This document shows, piece by piece, positions 9,021 through 20,333 of a stretch of 64,000 nt of DNA. Within the stretch, counting starts at the first letter, position 1. Each line of letters opens with the position of its first letter. The notes under the pieces are model-generated. The model had not been told where the DNA came from, did not search any database, and was given only the letters and a program-made list of their open reading frames with translations. The translations under genes were made by a program, and so were the position numbers. The DNA comes from DATKPC01 sp035524275 (GTDB taxonomy: Bacteria > Pseudomonadota > Gammaproteobacteria > Burkholderiales > Burkholderiaceae_F): the NCBI GenBank assembly GCA_035524275.1, contig DATKPC010000043.1, positions 92,560 to 156,559 of the forward strand. The letters run 5' to 3'.

Positions 9021-9110
9021 GCGGGCGCTGTCGGGCGGGCGCTGTCGGGCGGGCGCTGTCAGGTGGGCGCTGTCAGGTGGGCGCTTTCAGGTGGGCGCTT
9101 TCAGGTGGGC
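9021..9110. repeat. 14-bp tandem repeat array between convergent genes
   Basis: Six direct copies of a 14-bp unit run from 9021 to 9104, followed by six bases of a seventh. Copies 1 and 2 read GCGGGCGCTGTCGG and copy 3 ends in CAG. Copy 4 also changes the second base to T, and copies 5 and 6 additionally have GCTTTC. The changes therefore accumulate stepwise along the array. It sits between the Nudix stop (9019) and the 3' end of the SPFH gene, whose stop codon (9101-9103, complement) lies inside the sixth copy. Confidence 0.92.
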
Positions 9111-10060
9111 CGCCCGGCCGGCGGCTCCGCGCCCTGCGCCTCGTCGAGCAGCGCGGCGATGCTCTGCGCCGACCGCGTCGCAGCGCCGGCGCCGGCATCC
9201 ATGAACACGACTTTGCCTTGCGCGTGGTCGGCGACGTACTTCAGCGCGTCGGTGTATTCCAGGAACAGCAGGAATCCGGGTCCGACGCCGGCGGCGCGTA
9301 GCCGCTCGGCAGCCTCCTTCATGCCGACGGCGATGTTGCGGCGGAACAGCGCCAGGCCTTCGCCGCGAAGCGAGGCCGCCTTCTTCTCCGCCTCGGCGCC
9401 GATCGTCTTGTAGGCGGCCTCGGCCTCGGCATCCTTGGTCCGCTTGACGAGCAGCGCCGCGCCCTCGTTGGTGGCCGCGGCGAGCAGGTTCTTCGACGAC
9501 ACGACGCGGGCCATCGACTCCATGACTTCGCGGTCGAAGGTCATGTCGGTGATCTGGATGTCGCGCACGACGTGACCCCACGCGAGCACGACCTCGTCGA
9601 GGTTCTTCTTCGTGTGCTCGACGATCTCGGCCCGCATCCCGAGAATGTCGGATTGCTTCGTCGTCGCGACGAACTGGCGGATCGAGCCGTCGATCGTGCG
9701 CATCAGCGCAAGCTGGAATTCGGCCGGCGTCGCGAAGCTGAACACCGCCTTCTTGATCGCATCCTCGCTCGATTCGGCGACGGCATACAGCACCATGGTC
9801 GCGAACTTGACGTTCGCCTGGTCCTGCGTGATCGCCTGGAATTCCAGTTGCAGCGCCCGGTTCTGAAGCGACAGGCGGTCGGAGATGTTCTCCCAAGGCA
9901 GCTTGAAATTGAGGCCTTCGCGCATCACGCGCCGATACTTGCCGAACACGGTCACGACGGCGACCGTCGCCTGCGGAACGGTACGGAACGAGGTGGCGCC
10001 GACGAAGATCGCCAGCACGACCACCACGAGGAGTCCGGGAGCCACGAAGAAAGCCTCCAT
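9101..10060 (-). CDS. SPFH/Band 7 domain membrane protein
   Basis: A 319-residue protein with one N-terminal membrane helix (about residues 5-25). An SPFH/Band 7 domain follows (TVPQATVAVVTVFGKYRR, then GLNFKLPWENISDR). After it comes a long Ala/Glu/Lys-rich helical region (about 190-260, AEAEAAYKTIGAEAEKKAAS) typical of stomatin/prohibitin-like scaffold proteins that oligomerise in the inner membrane. No protease domain is present. The start at 10060 is only 5 bases after the end of the ETF:quinone oxidoreductase gene, so both are probably in one transcript. A functional link to that membrane enzyme is inference. The C-terminus (EPPAGRPT) runs into the 14-bp repeat array. Confidence 0.85.
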   Translation of the reverse strand: MEAFFVAPGLLVVVVLAIFVGATSFRTVPQATVAVVTVFGKYRRVMREGLNFKLPWENISDRLSLQNRALQLEFQAITQDQANVKFATMVLYAVAESSEDAIKKAVFSFATPAEFQLALMRTIDGSIRQFVATTKQSDILGMRAEIVEHTKKNLDEVVLAWGHVVRDIQITDMTFDREVMESMARVVSSKNLLAAATNEGAALLVKRTKDAEAEAAYKTIGAEAEKKAASLRGEGLALFRRNIAVGMKEAAERLRAAGVGPGFLLFLEYTDALKYVADHAQGKVVFMDAGAGAATRSAQSIAALLDEAQGAEPPAGRPT

Positions 10061-10065
10061 TCCGA

Positions 10066-11718
<1,653 letters not shown>

Positions 11719-11881
11719 GCTGCTGCCTCCCGATGTGTTTTCGAATTGTGCAACGTCGCGCCGGCTCCCGGGGCAACTTCCGCCCTGCGCGCATCGAACC
11801 GCCAGGGTGCGATTCTAGGGCCCGGAACATGCGATCATCCGCCCCTTCGAGAGCGACCTGCGCAGGCAAGGGGGACGAACG

Positions 11882-12658
11882 ATGACTTTCCAGGCCGACC
11901 TGAAGGAAAAGATCGCGTTCGTCACCGGCGCATCGAGCGGACTCGGGGCGCATTTTGCGCGCACGCTGGCCGGCGCCGGAGCCAACGTCGTCGTGGCGGC
12001 GCGCCGGGTCGATCGGCTTAAGGAACTGCGGGCGGAGATCGAGGCGGCGGGTGGCGCCGCCTACGTCGTCCCGATGGACGTCACCGACCTCGACAGCGTG
12101 GCCGCGGCCATCGACGACGCCGAACGCCATGTCGGCCCGATCGACATCCTCGTCAACAACTCCGGCGTCTCGACGACGCAACGCCTGACCGACGTCGCCC
12201 CGGAAGACTTCGAATTCGTCTTCAACACGAACGTGAAGGGCGCGTTCTTCGTCGCGCAGCAGGTCGGCAAGCGGATGATCGCGCACGCCCGCAGCAATGC
12301 CGGGTTCAGCGGGCGCATCGTCAACATCGCCTCGGTCGCCGGGCTGCGCGTCATCGGGCAACTGGGGATCTACTGCATGAGCAAGGCGGCGGTGATCCAG
12401 ATGACGCGCGCCCAGGCGCTGGAATGGGGGCGCTACGGGATCAACGTCAACGCGATCTGCCCCGGCTACATCCGGACCGAGATCAACGACCACATCTGGG
12501 ACACCGAGTCCGGACAGCGCCTGCTGCAGACGATGCCGCGCAAGCGCCTCGGGACGCCGGAGGACCTTTCCGGCGTGCTGCTGCTGCTGGCCGCCGACGA
12601 CTCGCGCTTCATCAACGGCGCCATCATCGCCGCCGATGACGGGCTGGCCGCGATGTGA
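11882..12658 (+). CDS. Short-chain dehydrogenase/reductase (SDR family)
   Basis: A 258-residue NAD(P)-dependent oxidoreductase of the classical SDR type. The cofactor motif TGASSGLG is at residues 15-22, the NNSG motif is near 92-95, and the catalytic Ser151, Tyr164 and Lys168 are in the expected spacing (YCMSK). An Arg at residue 41 just after the second strand (AARR) favours NADP over NAD. The substrate cannot be told. Its neighbours, ETF:quinone oxidoreductase and 3-oxoacid CoA-transferase, suggest fatty-acid or ketoacid metabolism, for example a 3-hydroxyacyl-CoA or 3-hydroxybutyrate-type dehydrogenase. A GGGGGACGA site precedes the ATG. Confidence 0.85.
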   Translation: MTFQADLKEKIAFVTGASSGLGAHFARTLAGAGANVVVAARRVDRLKELRAEIEAAGGAAYVVPMDVTDLDSVAAAIDDAERHVGPIDILVNNSGVSTTQRLTDVAPEDFEFVFNTNVKGAFFVAQQVGKRMIAHARSNAGFSGRIVNIASVAGLRVIGQLGIYCMSKAAVIQMTRAQALEWGRYGINVNAICPGYIRTEINDHIWDTESGQRLLQTMPRKRLGTPEDLSGVLLLLAADDSRFINGAIIAADDGLAAM

Positions 12659-12774
12659 GCGCCGCCGCTCGCGGCAGCCGATAGAATGACGCGGTGGGCG
12701 CGCCGCGGCGCAGGCGTTGGGGCGGATCCGGCGGGTGGATCCATCGGGCGGTACACACGGCAAGGAATCGGGCA

Positions 12775-13473
12775 ATGAACAAGGTCTTTCCGTCGGCGGC
12801 GGCTGCGCTGGCCGGCCTGGTCAAGGATGGCGACACCCTCGCCGTCGGCGGCTTCGGCCTGTGCGGCATCCCGGAGGCGTTGATCGTGGCGCTGCGCGAC
12901 ACCGGGGCGAAGCAGCTGACCTGCATCAGCAACAACGCCGGCATCGACGGCGCCGGCCTCGGACTGCTGCTTGCGACGCGCCAGATCCGCAAGATGATCT
13001 CGTCCTACGTCGGCGAGAACAAGGAATTCGAGCGGCAGTACCTCGCCGGCGAACTCGAGCTGGAGTTCACGCCGCAGGGCACGCTCGCGGAGAAGATGCG
13101 CGCCGGCGGCGCCGGCATCCCGGCATTCTTCACGAAGACCGGCTACGGGACCGTCGTGGCCGAAGGCAAGGAGACGCGCGAGTTCGACGGCCAGCACTAC
13201 GTGCTGGAGAAGTCGCTGCGCGCCGACGTCTCGCTCGTGAAGGCCTGGAAGGCCGATCGCCAGGGCAATCTCATCTATCGCAAGACGGCGCGCAACTTCA
13301 ACCCGGTCGTCGCGATGTGCGGCAAGGTCACCGTGGCCGAGGTCGAGGCGGTGGTCGACGTCGGCGAGATCGATCCGGACCAGGTGCATACGCCGGGCAT
13401 CTTCGTGCAGCGCATCGTCGTGAACGCGACGCCGGAAAAGCGCATCGAACAACGTACGGTGCGGCCCGGCTAG
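12775..13473 (+). CDS. scoA: 3-oxoacid CoA-transferase, subunit A
   Basis: Alpha subunit of a heteromeric class I CoA-transferase (232 residues) that moves CoA from succinyl-CoA to a 3-oxoacid such as acetoacetate. Diagnostic stretches are VGGFGLCGIPEALI near residues 22-35 and NNAGIDGAGLGLLL. The glycine-rich segment with TGYGTVVAEGKE is also present. The ATG at 12775 gives the normal N-terminus (MNKVFPSAAAALAGLV); the frame is open 81 bases further upstream without homology. A TAGAAT box at 12682-12687 could be the -10 element of its promoter. It is followed by the beta subunit after 40 bases. Confidence 0.92.
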   Translation: MNKVFPSAAAALAGLVKDGDTLAVGGFGLCGIPEALIVALRDTGAKQLTCISNNAGIDGAGLGLLLATRQIRKMISSYVGENKEFERQYLAGELELEFTPQGTLAEKMRAGGAGIPAFFTKTGYGTVVAEGKETREFDGQHYVLEKSLRADVSLVKAWKADRQGNLIYRKTARNFNPVVAMCGKVTVAEVEAVVDVGEIDPDQVHTPGIFVQRIVVNATPEKRIEQRTVRPG

Positions 13474-13513
13474 GGCGCCACCGCGGGCCACCACAGGCGG
13501 AAGGACGAATCAA

Positions 13514-14161
13514 ATGCCCTGGAATCGCGAGCAGATGGCGCAGCGCGCCGCGAAGGAACTGCGGGACGGCTTCTACGTCAACCTCGGCATCGGCCTGCCG
13601 ACGCTGGTTGCCAACTACATCCCGCCCGGCATGGACGTCATGCTGCAGTCGGAAAACGGGCTGCTGGGCATCGGCCCGTTCCCGACCGAACGCGAAATCG
13701 ATGCCGACCTGATCAATGCGGGCAAGCAGCTCGTCACGGCGCTTCCGGGGTCGAGCTTCTTCAGCAGCGCGGATTCCTTCGCGATGATCCGCGGCGGCCA
13801 TATCGATCTCGCGATCCTGGGCGCGATGCAGGTGAGCGAAAGCGGCGACCTCGCGAACTGGATGATCCCCGGCAAGCTGATCAAGGGCATGGGCGGCGCG
13901 ATGGACCTCGTCGCCGGCGTCGGCCGCGTCGTCGTCCTGATGGAGCACTGCGCGAAGAGCGGCGAGCACAAGATCCTGCAGCGGTGCACGCTGCCGCTCA
14001 CCGGTGTCGGCGTCGTGAACCGGATCATCAGCGAACTGGGCGTCTTCGACATCGGCAGCGACGGGTTGATGGCGGTCGAACTCGCCGACGGCGTGTCGCC
14101 GGAGGAAGTGCGGATGAAGACCGGCTGCCACGTCCACCTGAGCCGGCTGCAGGCCGCCTGA
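13514..14161 (+). CDS. scoB: 3-oxoacid CoA-transferase, subunit B
   Basis: Beta subunit of the class I CoA-transferase (215 residues). The catalytic glutamate that forms the enzyme-CoA thioester is Glu47, in the conserved motif SENGLLG. Further family marks are NLGIGLPTLVANYIP near residues 23-37 and the GGAMDLVAG segment. Together with subunit A it forms the active enzyme. The order A then B in tandem is the standard arrangement. Start ATG at 13514 with a GGCGGAAGGACG ribosome-binding region. Succinyl-CoA:acetoacetate is the most likely reaction, but other 3-oxoacids such as 3-oxoadipate are possible. Confidence 0.92.
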   Translation: MPWNREQMAQRAAKELRDGFYVNLGIGLPTLVANYIPPGMDVMLQSENGLLGIGPFPTEREIDADLINAGKQLVTALPGSSFFSSADSFAMIRGGHIDLAILGAMQVSESGDLANWMIPGKLIKGMGGAMDLVAGVGRVVVLMEHCAKSGEHKILQRCTLPLTGVGVVNRIISELGVFDIGSDGLMAVELADGVSPEEVRMKTGCHVHLSRLQAA

Positions 14162-14204
14162 GCCGCGGGCCGCCAACGACGACCGGCACGCGCGCGGCAC
14201 GCCG

Positions 14205-15218
14205 ATGGCGCTTCACGGGCATTCGCACGCGCACGGTCACCCTCATCACCACGGCCACGCCCATCCGCATCCGCACGGCGGTGGCACGCGAGACTTCACC
14301 GGCCACAAGGAGGGCGACGATCTCCTGCCGCACGAGGCGCCGCCGGTCGGCGTCCACGTGCTCGGGACCGCCGTCGCGCTGACGCTCGGCTACGGGATCG
14401 TCGAGGCCCTGGGCGGCGTCTGGGCCGGGTCGCTCGCGCTGATCGCCGACGCCGGCCACATGGCCACGGATGCCGCGGCGCTGCTGTTCGCGCTCGCGGC
14501 CAACGTGGTCGCGCGGCGGCCGGTCTCCGACCGCCACTCGTTCGGACTGGCACGCGTCGAGGTGATCGCGGCTTTCGTCAATTCCCTCGTCATGCTCGCG
14601 ATCGTCGGGTGGCTGCTCTACGAGGCGCTGCAACGCATCCTGCATCCGGTGAGCGTGCAGGGCGGCAGCGTCCTGCTGATTGCCGGCATCGGCCTCGTCG
14701 TGAACCTCGTCGTCGCCTACGTGCTGTCGCGCGGCGGCACGAACCTGAACACGCGCGCGGCGCTCGTGCATGTGATGGGTGACCTGCTGGGCTCGGTCGC
14801 GGCCATCGTGGCCGGTGCCGTGATCTACTTCACCGGCTTCTCGCCGATCGATCCGCTGCTCTCGGCGCTCGTCGCCGGTTTGATCCTGCGCTCGACGCTC
14901 GGGATCCTGCGCGAGACCACTTCGGTGCTCCTCGACAGCGTCCCCGCGGGCGTCGAGTACCCGCGTGTCGGCGAGGCGCTGGCCCGCCTGCCGGGCGTCG
15001 TCGCGGTCCACGACCTGCACATCTGGGCCATGGTGCCGGGCCGCAGCGCGCTGTCGGCGCATGTACTCGTCGACGACATCGCGCGCTGGCCTGCCCTGCT
15101 GCGCCTCGCGCGCACCACGCTGAAGCGCGACTTCGGCATCCAGCACGTCACGCTGCAGCCGGAATGGCTGCGGCGCGACCCGCCGCAACGAGCCATACCG
15201 ATTCGCTCGCTGCGCTGA
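14205..15218 (+). CDS. Cation diffusion facilitator (CzcD/ZitB-like zinc exporter)
   Basis: A 337-residue inner-membrane exporter that probably exchanges Zn2+ (or Cd2+/Co2+) for protons. Residues 4-24 are almost entirely alternating His/Gly/Ala, a metal-binding tail. Six membrane helices follow. The transport-site residues are in the HxxxD pairs, His85/Asp89 (DAGHMATD) in helix 2 and the HVMGD motif in helix 5. A C-terminal cytoplasmic ferredoxin-like domain is present (VVAVHDLHIWAMVPGRSA). It is 43 bases after scoB, but its function is unrelated, so operon membership is uncertain. Specificity is assigned from the HxxxD site and the His-rich tail. Confidence 0.9.
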   Translation: MALHGHSHAHGHPHHHGHAHPHPHGGGTRDFTGHKEGDDLLPHEAPPVGVHVLGTAVALTLGYGIVEALGGVWAGSLALIADAGHMATDAAALLFALAANVVARRPVSDRHSFGLARVEVIAAFVNSLVMLAIVGWLLYEALQRILHPVSVQGGSVLLIAGIGLVVNLVVAYVLSRGGTNLNTRAALVHVMGDLLGSVAAIVAGAVIYFTGFSPIDPLLSALVAGLILRSTLGILRETTSVLLDSVPAGVEYPRVGEALARLPGVVAVHDLHIWAMVPGRSALSAHVLVDDIARWPALLRLARTTLKRDFGIQHVTLQPEWLRRDPPQRAIPIRSLR

Positions 15219-15230
15219 GGCGGGCGCCTT

Positions 15231-15968
15231 TCAGCCGGCAAACCGCTGGACGAGCCAGAGGAAGCCCATCAGCAGCGGCTGGTGGACGAGATAGACGGTC
15301 AGGGGCCACCGGCCGAGCTGCGCCAGCACCGGCGGCGGGTGCGCCGCGATGCCCTCCAGGGGCGCGCCGACGCGGAACGAGCGCTTCCGCCATGCGATAC
15401 CGAGCGCCATGCCCGCGAACACGGCGCCGAGCCATGGGAACACCGGGACGAAATCCTCGGTGCCCGGCTTGATCGTCGCGAAGCCGATCCAGCTCAGGGC
15501 ATCGGCGTCGAACCGCGTCGATCGCAGCAGGAGTCCGACGCCGGCCGAAATTGCCGCGAGCAGCAGGCTGGTCCGCCAGCCCCGCGACGCCAGCGACCGC
15601 CCCAGGACCAGCGCGACGGCGACGAAATGCAGGATGCCGAACCAGATGAAGCGCGGCCCGAAGAGCAGGCGGCTACCGGCGGAGACAAGCAGTGCCGCGC
15701 CGGCAATCTGCGCCCAGCGGCGCCAGAAGCGCGCGCCGTCGATGCCTCGCGCCTCGCGCAGCACGAGTCCGATGCCGACCAGCAGCAGGAATTGCGCCAC
15801 GATCGCGGTACGCCAGGCGGTCCAGGGCGGGTCGCGCGTCATCGCAAGATGCAGCCAGCCGAAGTAGCCGAGGTCGTAGATGGCGTGGTAGGCGATCATC
15901 TGCGCGATCGCGAGGCCGCGCAGCGCATCGATGTGCGCCAGGCGCGGGCCGGGCGAGGGATCGGTCAT
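15231..15968 (-). CDS. DUF1624 / heparan-alpha-glucosaminide N-acetyltransferase-like membrane protein
   Basis: A 245-residue polytopic membrane protein with about seven hydrophobic segments. The N-terminal motif IDALRGLAIAQMIAYHAIYD carries the conserved Asp-Arg-Gly and the His typical of DUF1624, a family related to membrane acyltransferases that acetylate sugars. The C-terminus contains PLTVYLVHQPLL, also shared with this superfamily. The substrate is unknown. It is convergent with the CDF gene (12 bases between stops) and divergent from pyrG, so it is probably a single-gene transcript. The function is inferred from the family only. Confidence 0.8.
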   Translation of the reverse strand: MTDPSPGPRLAHIDALRGLAIAQMIAYHAIYDLGYFGWLHLAMTRDPPWTAWRTAIVAQFLLLVGIGLVLREARGIDGARFWRRWAQIAGAALLVSAGSRLLFGPRFIWFGILHFVAVALVLGRSLASRGWRTSLLLAAISAGVGLLLRSTRFDADALSWIGFATIKPGTEDFVPVFPWLGAVFAGMALGIAWRKRSFRVGAPLEGIAAHPPPVLAQLGRWPLTVYLVHQPLLMGFLWLVQRFAG

Positions 15969-16074
15969 GCCTTTGTCGTGCCGGGGGCGTTGCGCGGGCC
16001 GGCCGGCCCGCCTCGTCGAGGGTGCGGCATCGCGTCGCCTGCCGGCAGCGCGACGCCGCGGAGCCGACCCTCGG

Positions 16075-16080
16075 TATAAT
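16075..16080 (+). promoter_or_regulatory. Candidate -10 element of the pyrG promoter
   Basis: A perfect TATAAT hexamer lies 41 bases upstream of the pyrG start, in an otherwise very G+C-rich divergent region. The position 17 bases further upstream (GACGCC) is only a weak -35 match. The leader after it is short and starts near 16087, GCAACTTTAC, so no long attenuator is obvious. Confidence 0.55.
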
Positions 16081-16120
16081 GCAACTTTACCGGCATTGCC
16101 CGGCGCGCGGGCGCGAGACC

Positions 16121-17791
<1,671 letters not shown>

Positions 17792-17795
17792 CGAC

Positions 17796-18650
17796 ATGAA
17801 GCTGTGCGGCTTCGAGGTCGGCATCGATCGGCCGCTCTTCCTCATCGCGGGACCCTGCGTGGTCGAAAGCCGCGAGTTGGCGCTGCAGACGGCCGGTCAG
17901 CTGCGCGAGATCGCGGCGCGCCACGGCGTGCCTTTCATCTACAAGTCGAGCTACGACAAGGCGAACCGCAGCTCCGGCGCCTCCTTCCGCGGGCTGGGCA
18001 TCGATCGCGGCCTGGGCATCCTCGCGGAGGTGAAGCGGCAGATCGGCGTCCCGGTGCTGACCGACGTGCACGCGATCGACGAGATCGCCGCGGCCGCCGA
18101 GGTCGTCGACGTCCTGCAGACGCCGGCGTTCCTGTGCCGCCAGACGGACTTCATCCACGCCTGCGCGCGCAGCGGTCGCCCGGTCAACATCAAGAAAGGG
18201 CAGTTCCTCGCGCCGGGCGACATGCGCAACGTGATCGACAAGGCGCGGCAGGCGGCACGCGAGGCGGGCCTCGACGACGACCGCTTCCTCGCCTGCGAGC
18301 GCGGCGTCTCGTTCGGCTACAACAACCTGGTCGCCGACATGCGGTCGCTCGCGATCATGCGGGCCACCGGATGCCCGGTCGTGTTCGACGCGACGCACTC
18401 GGTGCAGCTCCCGGGAGGCCTCGGGAACGCGAGCGGCGGCCAGCGCGAGTTCGTCCCGGTGCTCGCGCGTGCCGCCGTGGCCGCGGGCGTCGCGGGCATC
18501 TTCATGGAAACGCATCCGGACCCGGCAAACGCGAAGTCCGACGGGCCGAACGCGGTGCCGTTGCACCGCCTCGAGGAACTGCTCGTGACGCTGGTCGACA
18601 TCGATCGCGTCGTCAAGCGCGGACCGTGGCTCGAGACGCAATTCGCCTGA
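17796..18650 (+). CDS. kdsA: 3-deoxy-D-manno-octulosonate 8-phosphate synthase
   Basis: Condenses phosphoenolpyruvate with arabinose 5-phosphate to KDO-8-phosphate for the lipopolysaccharide inner core, which shows a Gram-negative cell. The protein is 284 residues. Conserved parts are FLIAGPCVVESREL near residues 13-26, the substrate loop YKSSYDKANRSS, and the C-terminal DGPNAVPLHRLEELL. CACERGVSFGYNNL-type residues are also present (here ACERGVSFGYNNLVADMR). The ATG at 17796 is chosen because it gives the family N-terminus; the same frame is open through the pyrG end. Position between pyrG and eno is the usual betaproteobacterial order. Confidence 0.97.
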   Translation: MKLCGFEVGIDRPLFLIAGPCVVESRELALQTAGQLREIAARHGVPFIYKSSYDKANRSSGASFRGLGIDRGLGILAEVKRQIGVPVLTDVHAIDEIAAAAEVVDVLQTPAFLCRQTDFIHACARSGRPVNIKKGQFLAPGDMRNVIDKARQAAREAGLDDDRFLACERGVSFGYNNLVADMRSLAIMRATGCPVVFDATHSVQLPGGLGNASGGQREFVPVLARAAVAAGVAGIFMETHPDPANAKSDGPNAVPLHRLEELLVTLVDIDRVVKRGPWLETQFA

Positions 18651-18700
18651 GCGTCGCCGCGTGCGCGGCTGGATTATTTTCGTAACGGAAGGAAGACCCC

Positions 18701-19984
18701 GTGAGTGCGATCGTCGACATCATCGGCCGCGAAATCCTGGATTCGCGCGGCAATCCTACCGTCGAATGCGACGTCCTGCTGGAGAGCAGCGTGATGGGCC
18801 GGGCCGCGGTGCCGAGCGGGGCGTCGACGGGTTCGCGCGAGGCGATCGAGCTGCGTGACGGCGACAAGTCGCGCTACCTCGGCAAGGGCGTGCTGAAGGC
18901 GGTCGAGCACATCAATACCGAGATTTCCGAAGCGATCATGGGCCTGGAAGCCAACGAACAGGCATTCCTGGACCGCACGTTGATCGAGCTCGACGGCACC
19001 GAGAACAAGGCGCGCCTCGGGGCCAACGCGATGCTCGCCGTGTCGATGGCGGTGGCCAAGGCCGCCGCCGACGAGGCTGGGCTGCCGCTGTACCGCTACT
19101 TCGGCGGCAGCCAGTCGATGCAGATGCCGGTACCGATGATGAACGTCATCAACGGCGGCGCCCACGCGAACAACAACCTGGACATCCAGGAATTCATGAT
19201 CATCCCGGTCGGCGCGCCGACGTTCTCCGAGGCCATGCGCTACGGCGCCGAGGTCTTCCACGCGCTGAAGAAGATCCTCCAGGATCGCGGGATGAGCACC
19301 GCCGTAGGCGACGAAGGCGGCTTCGCGCCAAGCGTGAAGAACCACGAGGCGGCGATCCAGCTGATCCTGGAGGCGATCTCGAAGGCCGGCTTCGAGCCCG
19401 GGTCGCAGATCGCGCTCGGCCTGGACTGCGCCGCGTCGGAGTTCTTCAAGGACGGCAAGTACGTGCTCGAGGGCGAGGGCCTGAAGCTCGCGGCGGGCGA
19501 GTTCACGAACCTCCTGTCGACCTGGTGCGACAAGTACCCCATCATCTCGGTCGAGGACGCGATGGCGGAGAACGATTGGGACGGCTGGGCCGGCCTCACG
19601 AAGCAGCTCGGCCGCAAGGTGCAGCTGGTCGGCGACGACCTCTTCGTCACCAACACGCGGATCTTCTCCGAGGGGATCCGAAAGGGTATCGCCAACTCGA
19701 TCCTCATCAAGATCAACCAGATCGGCACGTTGACCGAGACGTTCGCCGCGATCGAGATGGCGAAGCGCGCCGGCTACACCGCGGTCGTCAGCCACCGGTC
19801 GGGCGAGACGGAGGACTCGACGATCGCCGACATCGCGGTCGGGACGAACGCGCTGCAGATCAAGACCGGTTCGCTGTCGCGATCGGACCGGATCGCGAAG
19901 TACAACCAACTGCTGCGCATCGAAGAGGACCTCGGCGACGTCGCCGAATATGCCGGTCGTGGCGCGTTCTACTCGATCCGGTAG
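18701..19984 (+). CDS. eno: Enolase
   Basis: Glycolytic/gluconeogenic enzyme interconverting 2-phosphoglycerate and phosphoenolpyruvate; in many Gram-negative bacteria it also sits in the RNA degradosome. The protein is 427 residues. The N-terminus has REILDSRGNPTVE and the phosphate loop SGASTG. The Mg2+ and catalytic segments include VGDEGGFAPS, EDAMAENDWDGW, GDDLFVTNT and SHRSGETED. The start codon is GTG at 18701, preceded by a strong GGAAGGAAG ribosome-binding site 6 bases upstream, which decides it over downstream ATGs. Confidence 0.98.
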   Translation: MSAIVDIIGREILDSRGNPTVECDVLLESSVMGRAAVPSGASTGSREAIELRDGDKSRYLGKGVLKAVEHINTEISEAIMGLEANEQAFLDRTLIELDGTENKARLGANAMLAVSMAVAKAAADEAGLPLYRYFGGSQSMQMPVPMMNVINGGAHANNNLDIQEFMIIPVGAPTFSEAMRYGAEVFHALKKILQDRGMSTAVGDEGGFAPSVKNHEAAIQLILEAISKAGFEPGSQIALGLDCAASEFFKDGKYVLEGEGLKLAAGEFTNLLSTWCDKYPIISVEDAMAENDWDGWAGLTKQLGRKVQLVGDDLFVTNTRIFSEGIRKGIANSILIKINQIGTLTETFAAIEMAKRAGYTAVVSHRSGETEDSTIADIAVGTNALQIKTGSLSRSDRIAKYNQLLRIEEDLGDVAEYAGRGAFYSIR

Positions 19985-20008
19985 TCGCGCCGCGCGGGCC
20001 CCGGTCCA

Positions 20009-20299
20009 ATGCGCCTGATCGTCGCCGCCCTGGCGCTGCTTCTGCTCGCCGAGCAGTGGTCGCTGTGGTTCGGCAAGGGCGGGTGGCTGCGGGTCCGCGA
20101 TCTGCAGCGCCAGGTGACGTTGCAGCGCGACGCGAATGCGGTGGCGACGCGCCGCAACGACGCGCTCGCGACCGAGGTGCAGAGCCTGCGCGCGGGGCGC
20201 GAGGCGATCGAGGAACGCGCCCGCTACGAACTGCACATGATGCGCAGCGACGAGCTTTTCTTCCAGTTCGTGGCGCCGGCGGATCCGGCCAAGCCGTAG
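20009..20299 (+). CDS. ftsB: Cell division protein FtsB
   Basis: A 96-residue bitopic membrane protein of the divisome, partner of FtsL and FtsQ. Residues 3-20 are a short membrane helix, followed by a coiled-coil region (about 28-70, LQRQVTLQRDANAVATRR) and the FtsB/DivIC ending with RARYELHMMRSDELFFQ. The location directly after enolase is conserved in proteobacteria and supports the call. The gap to eno is 24 bases. The terminal residues are variable. Confidence 0.92.
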   Translation: MRLIVAALALLLLAEQWSLWFGKGGWLRVRDLQRQVTLQRDANAVATRRNDALATEVQSLRAGREAIEERARYELHMMRSDELFFQFVAPADPAKP

Positions 20300-20329
20300 C
20301 CTGCCAGGCCGGTGCCTGCCAGGCCGTTG
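20300..20329. repeat. Two tandem copies of a 15-bp palindrome-containing repeat
   Basis: CCTGCCAGGCC occurs twice (20300-20310 and 20315-20325), each followed by a GKTG tail, giving a 15-bp period. Each copy contains the odd palindrome GCCTGCCAGGC or its near equivalent. It fills the 34-base gap between the convergent stops of ftsB and hslO, so it may help end transcription from either side. Confidence 0.7.
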
Positions 20330-20333
20330 ACTG

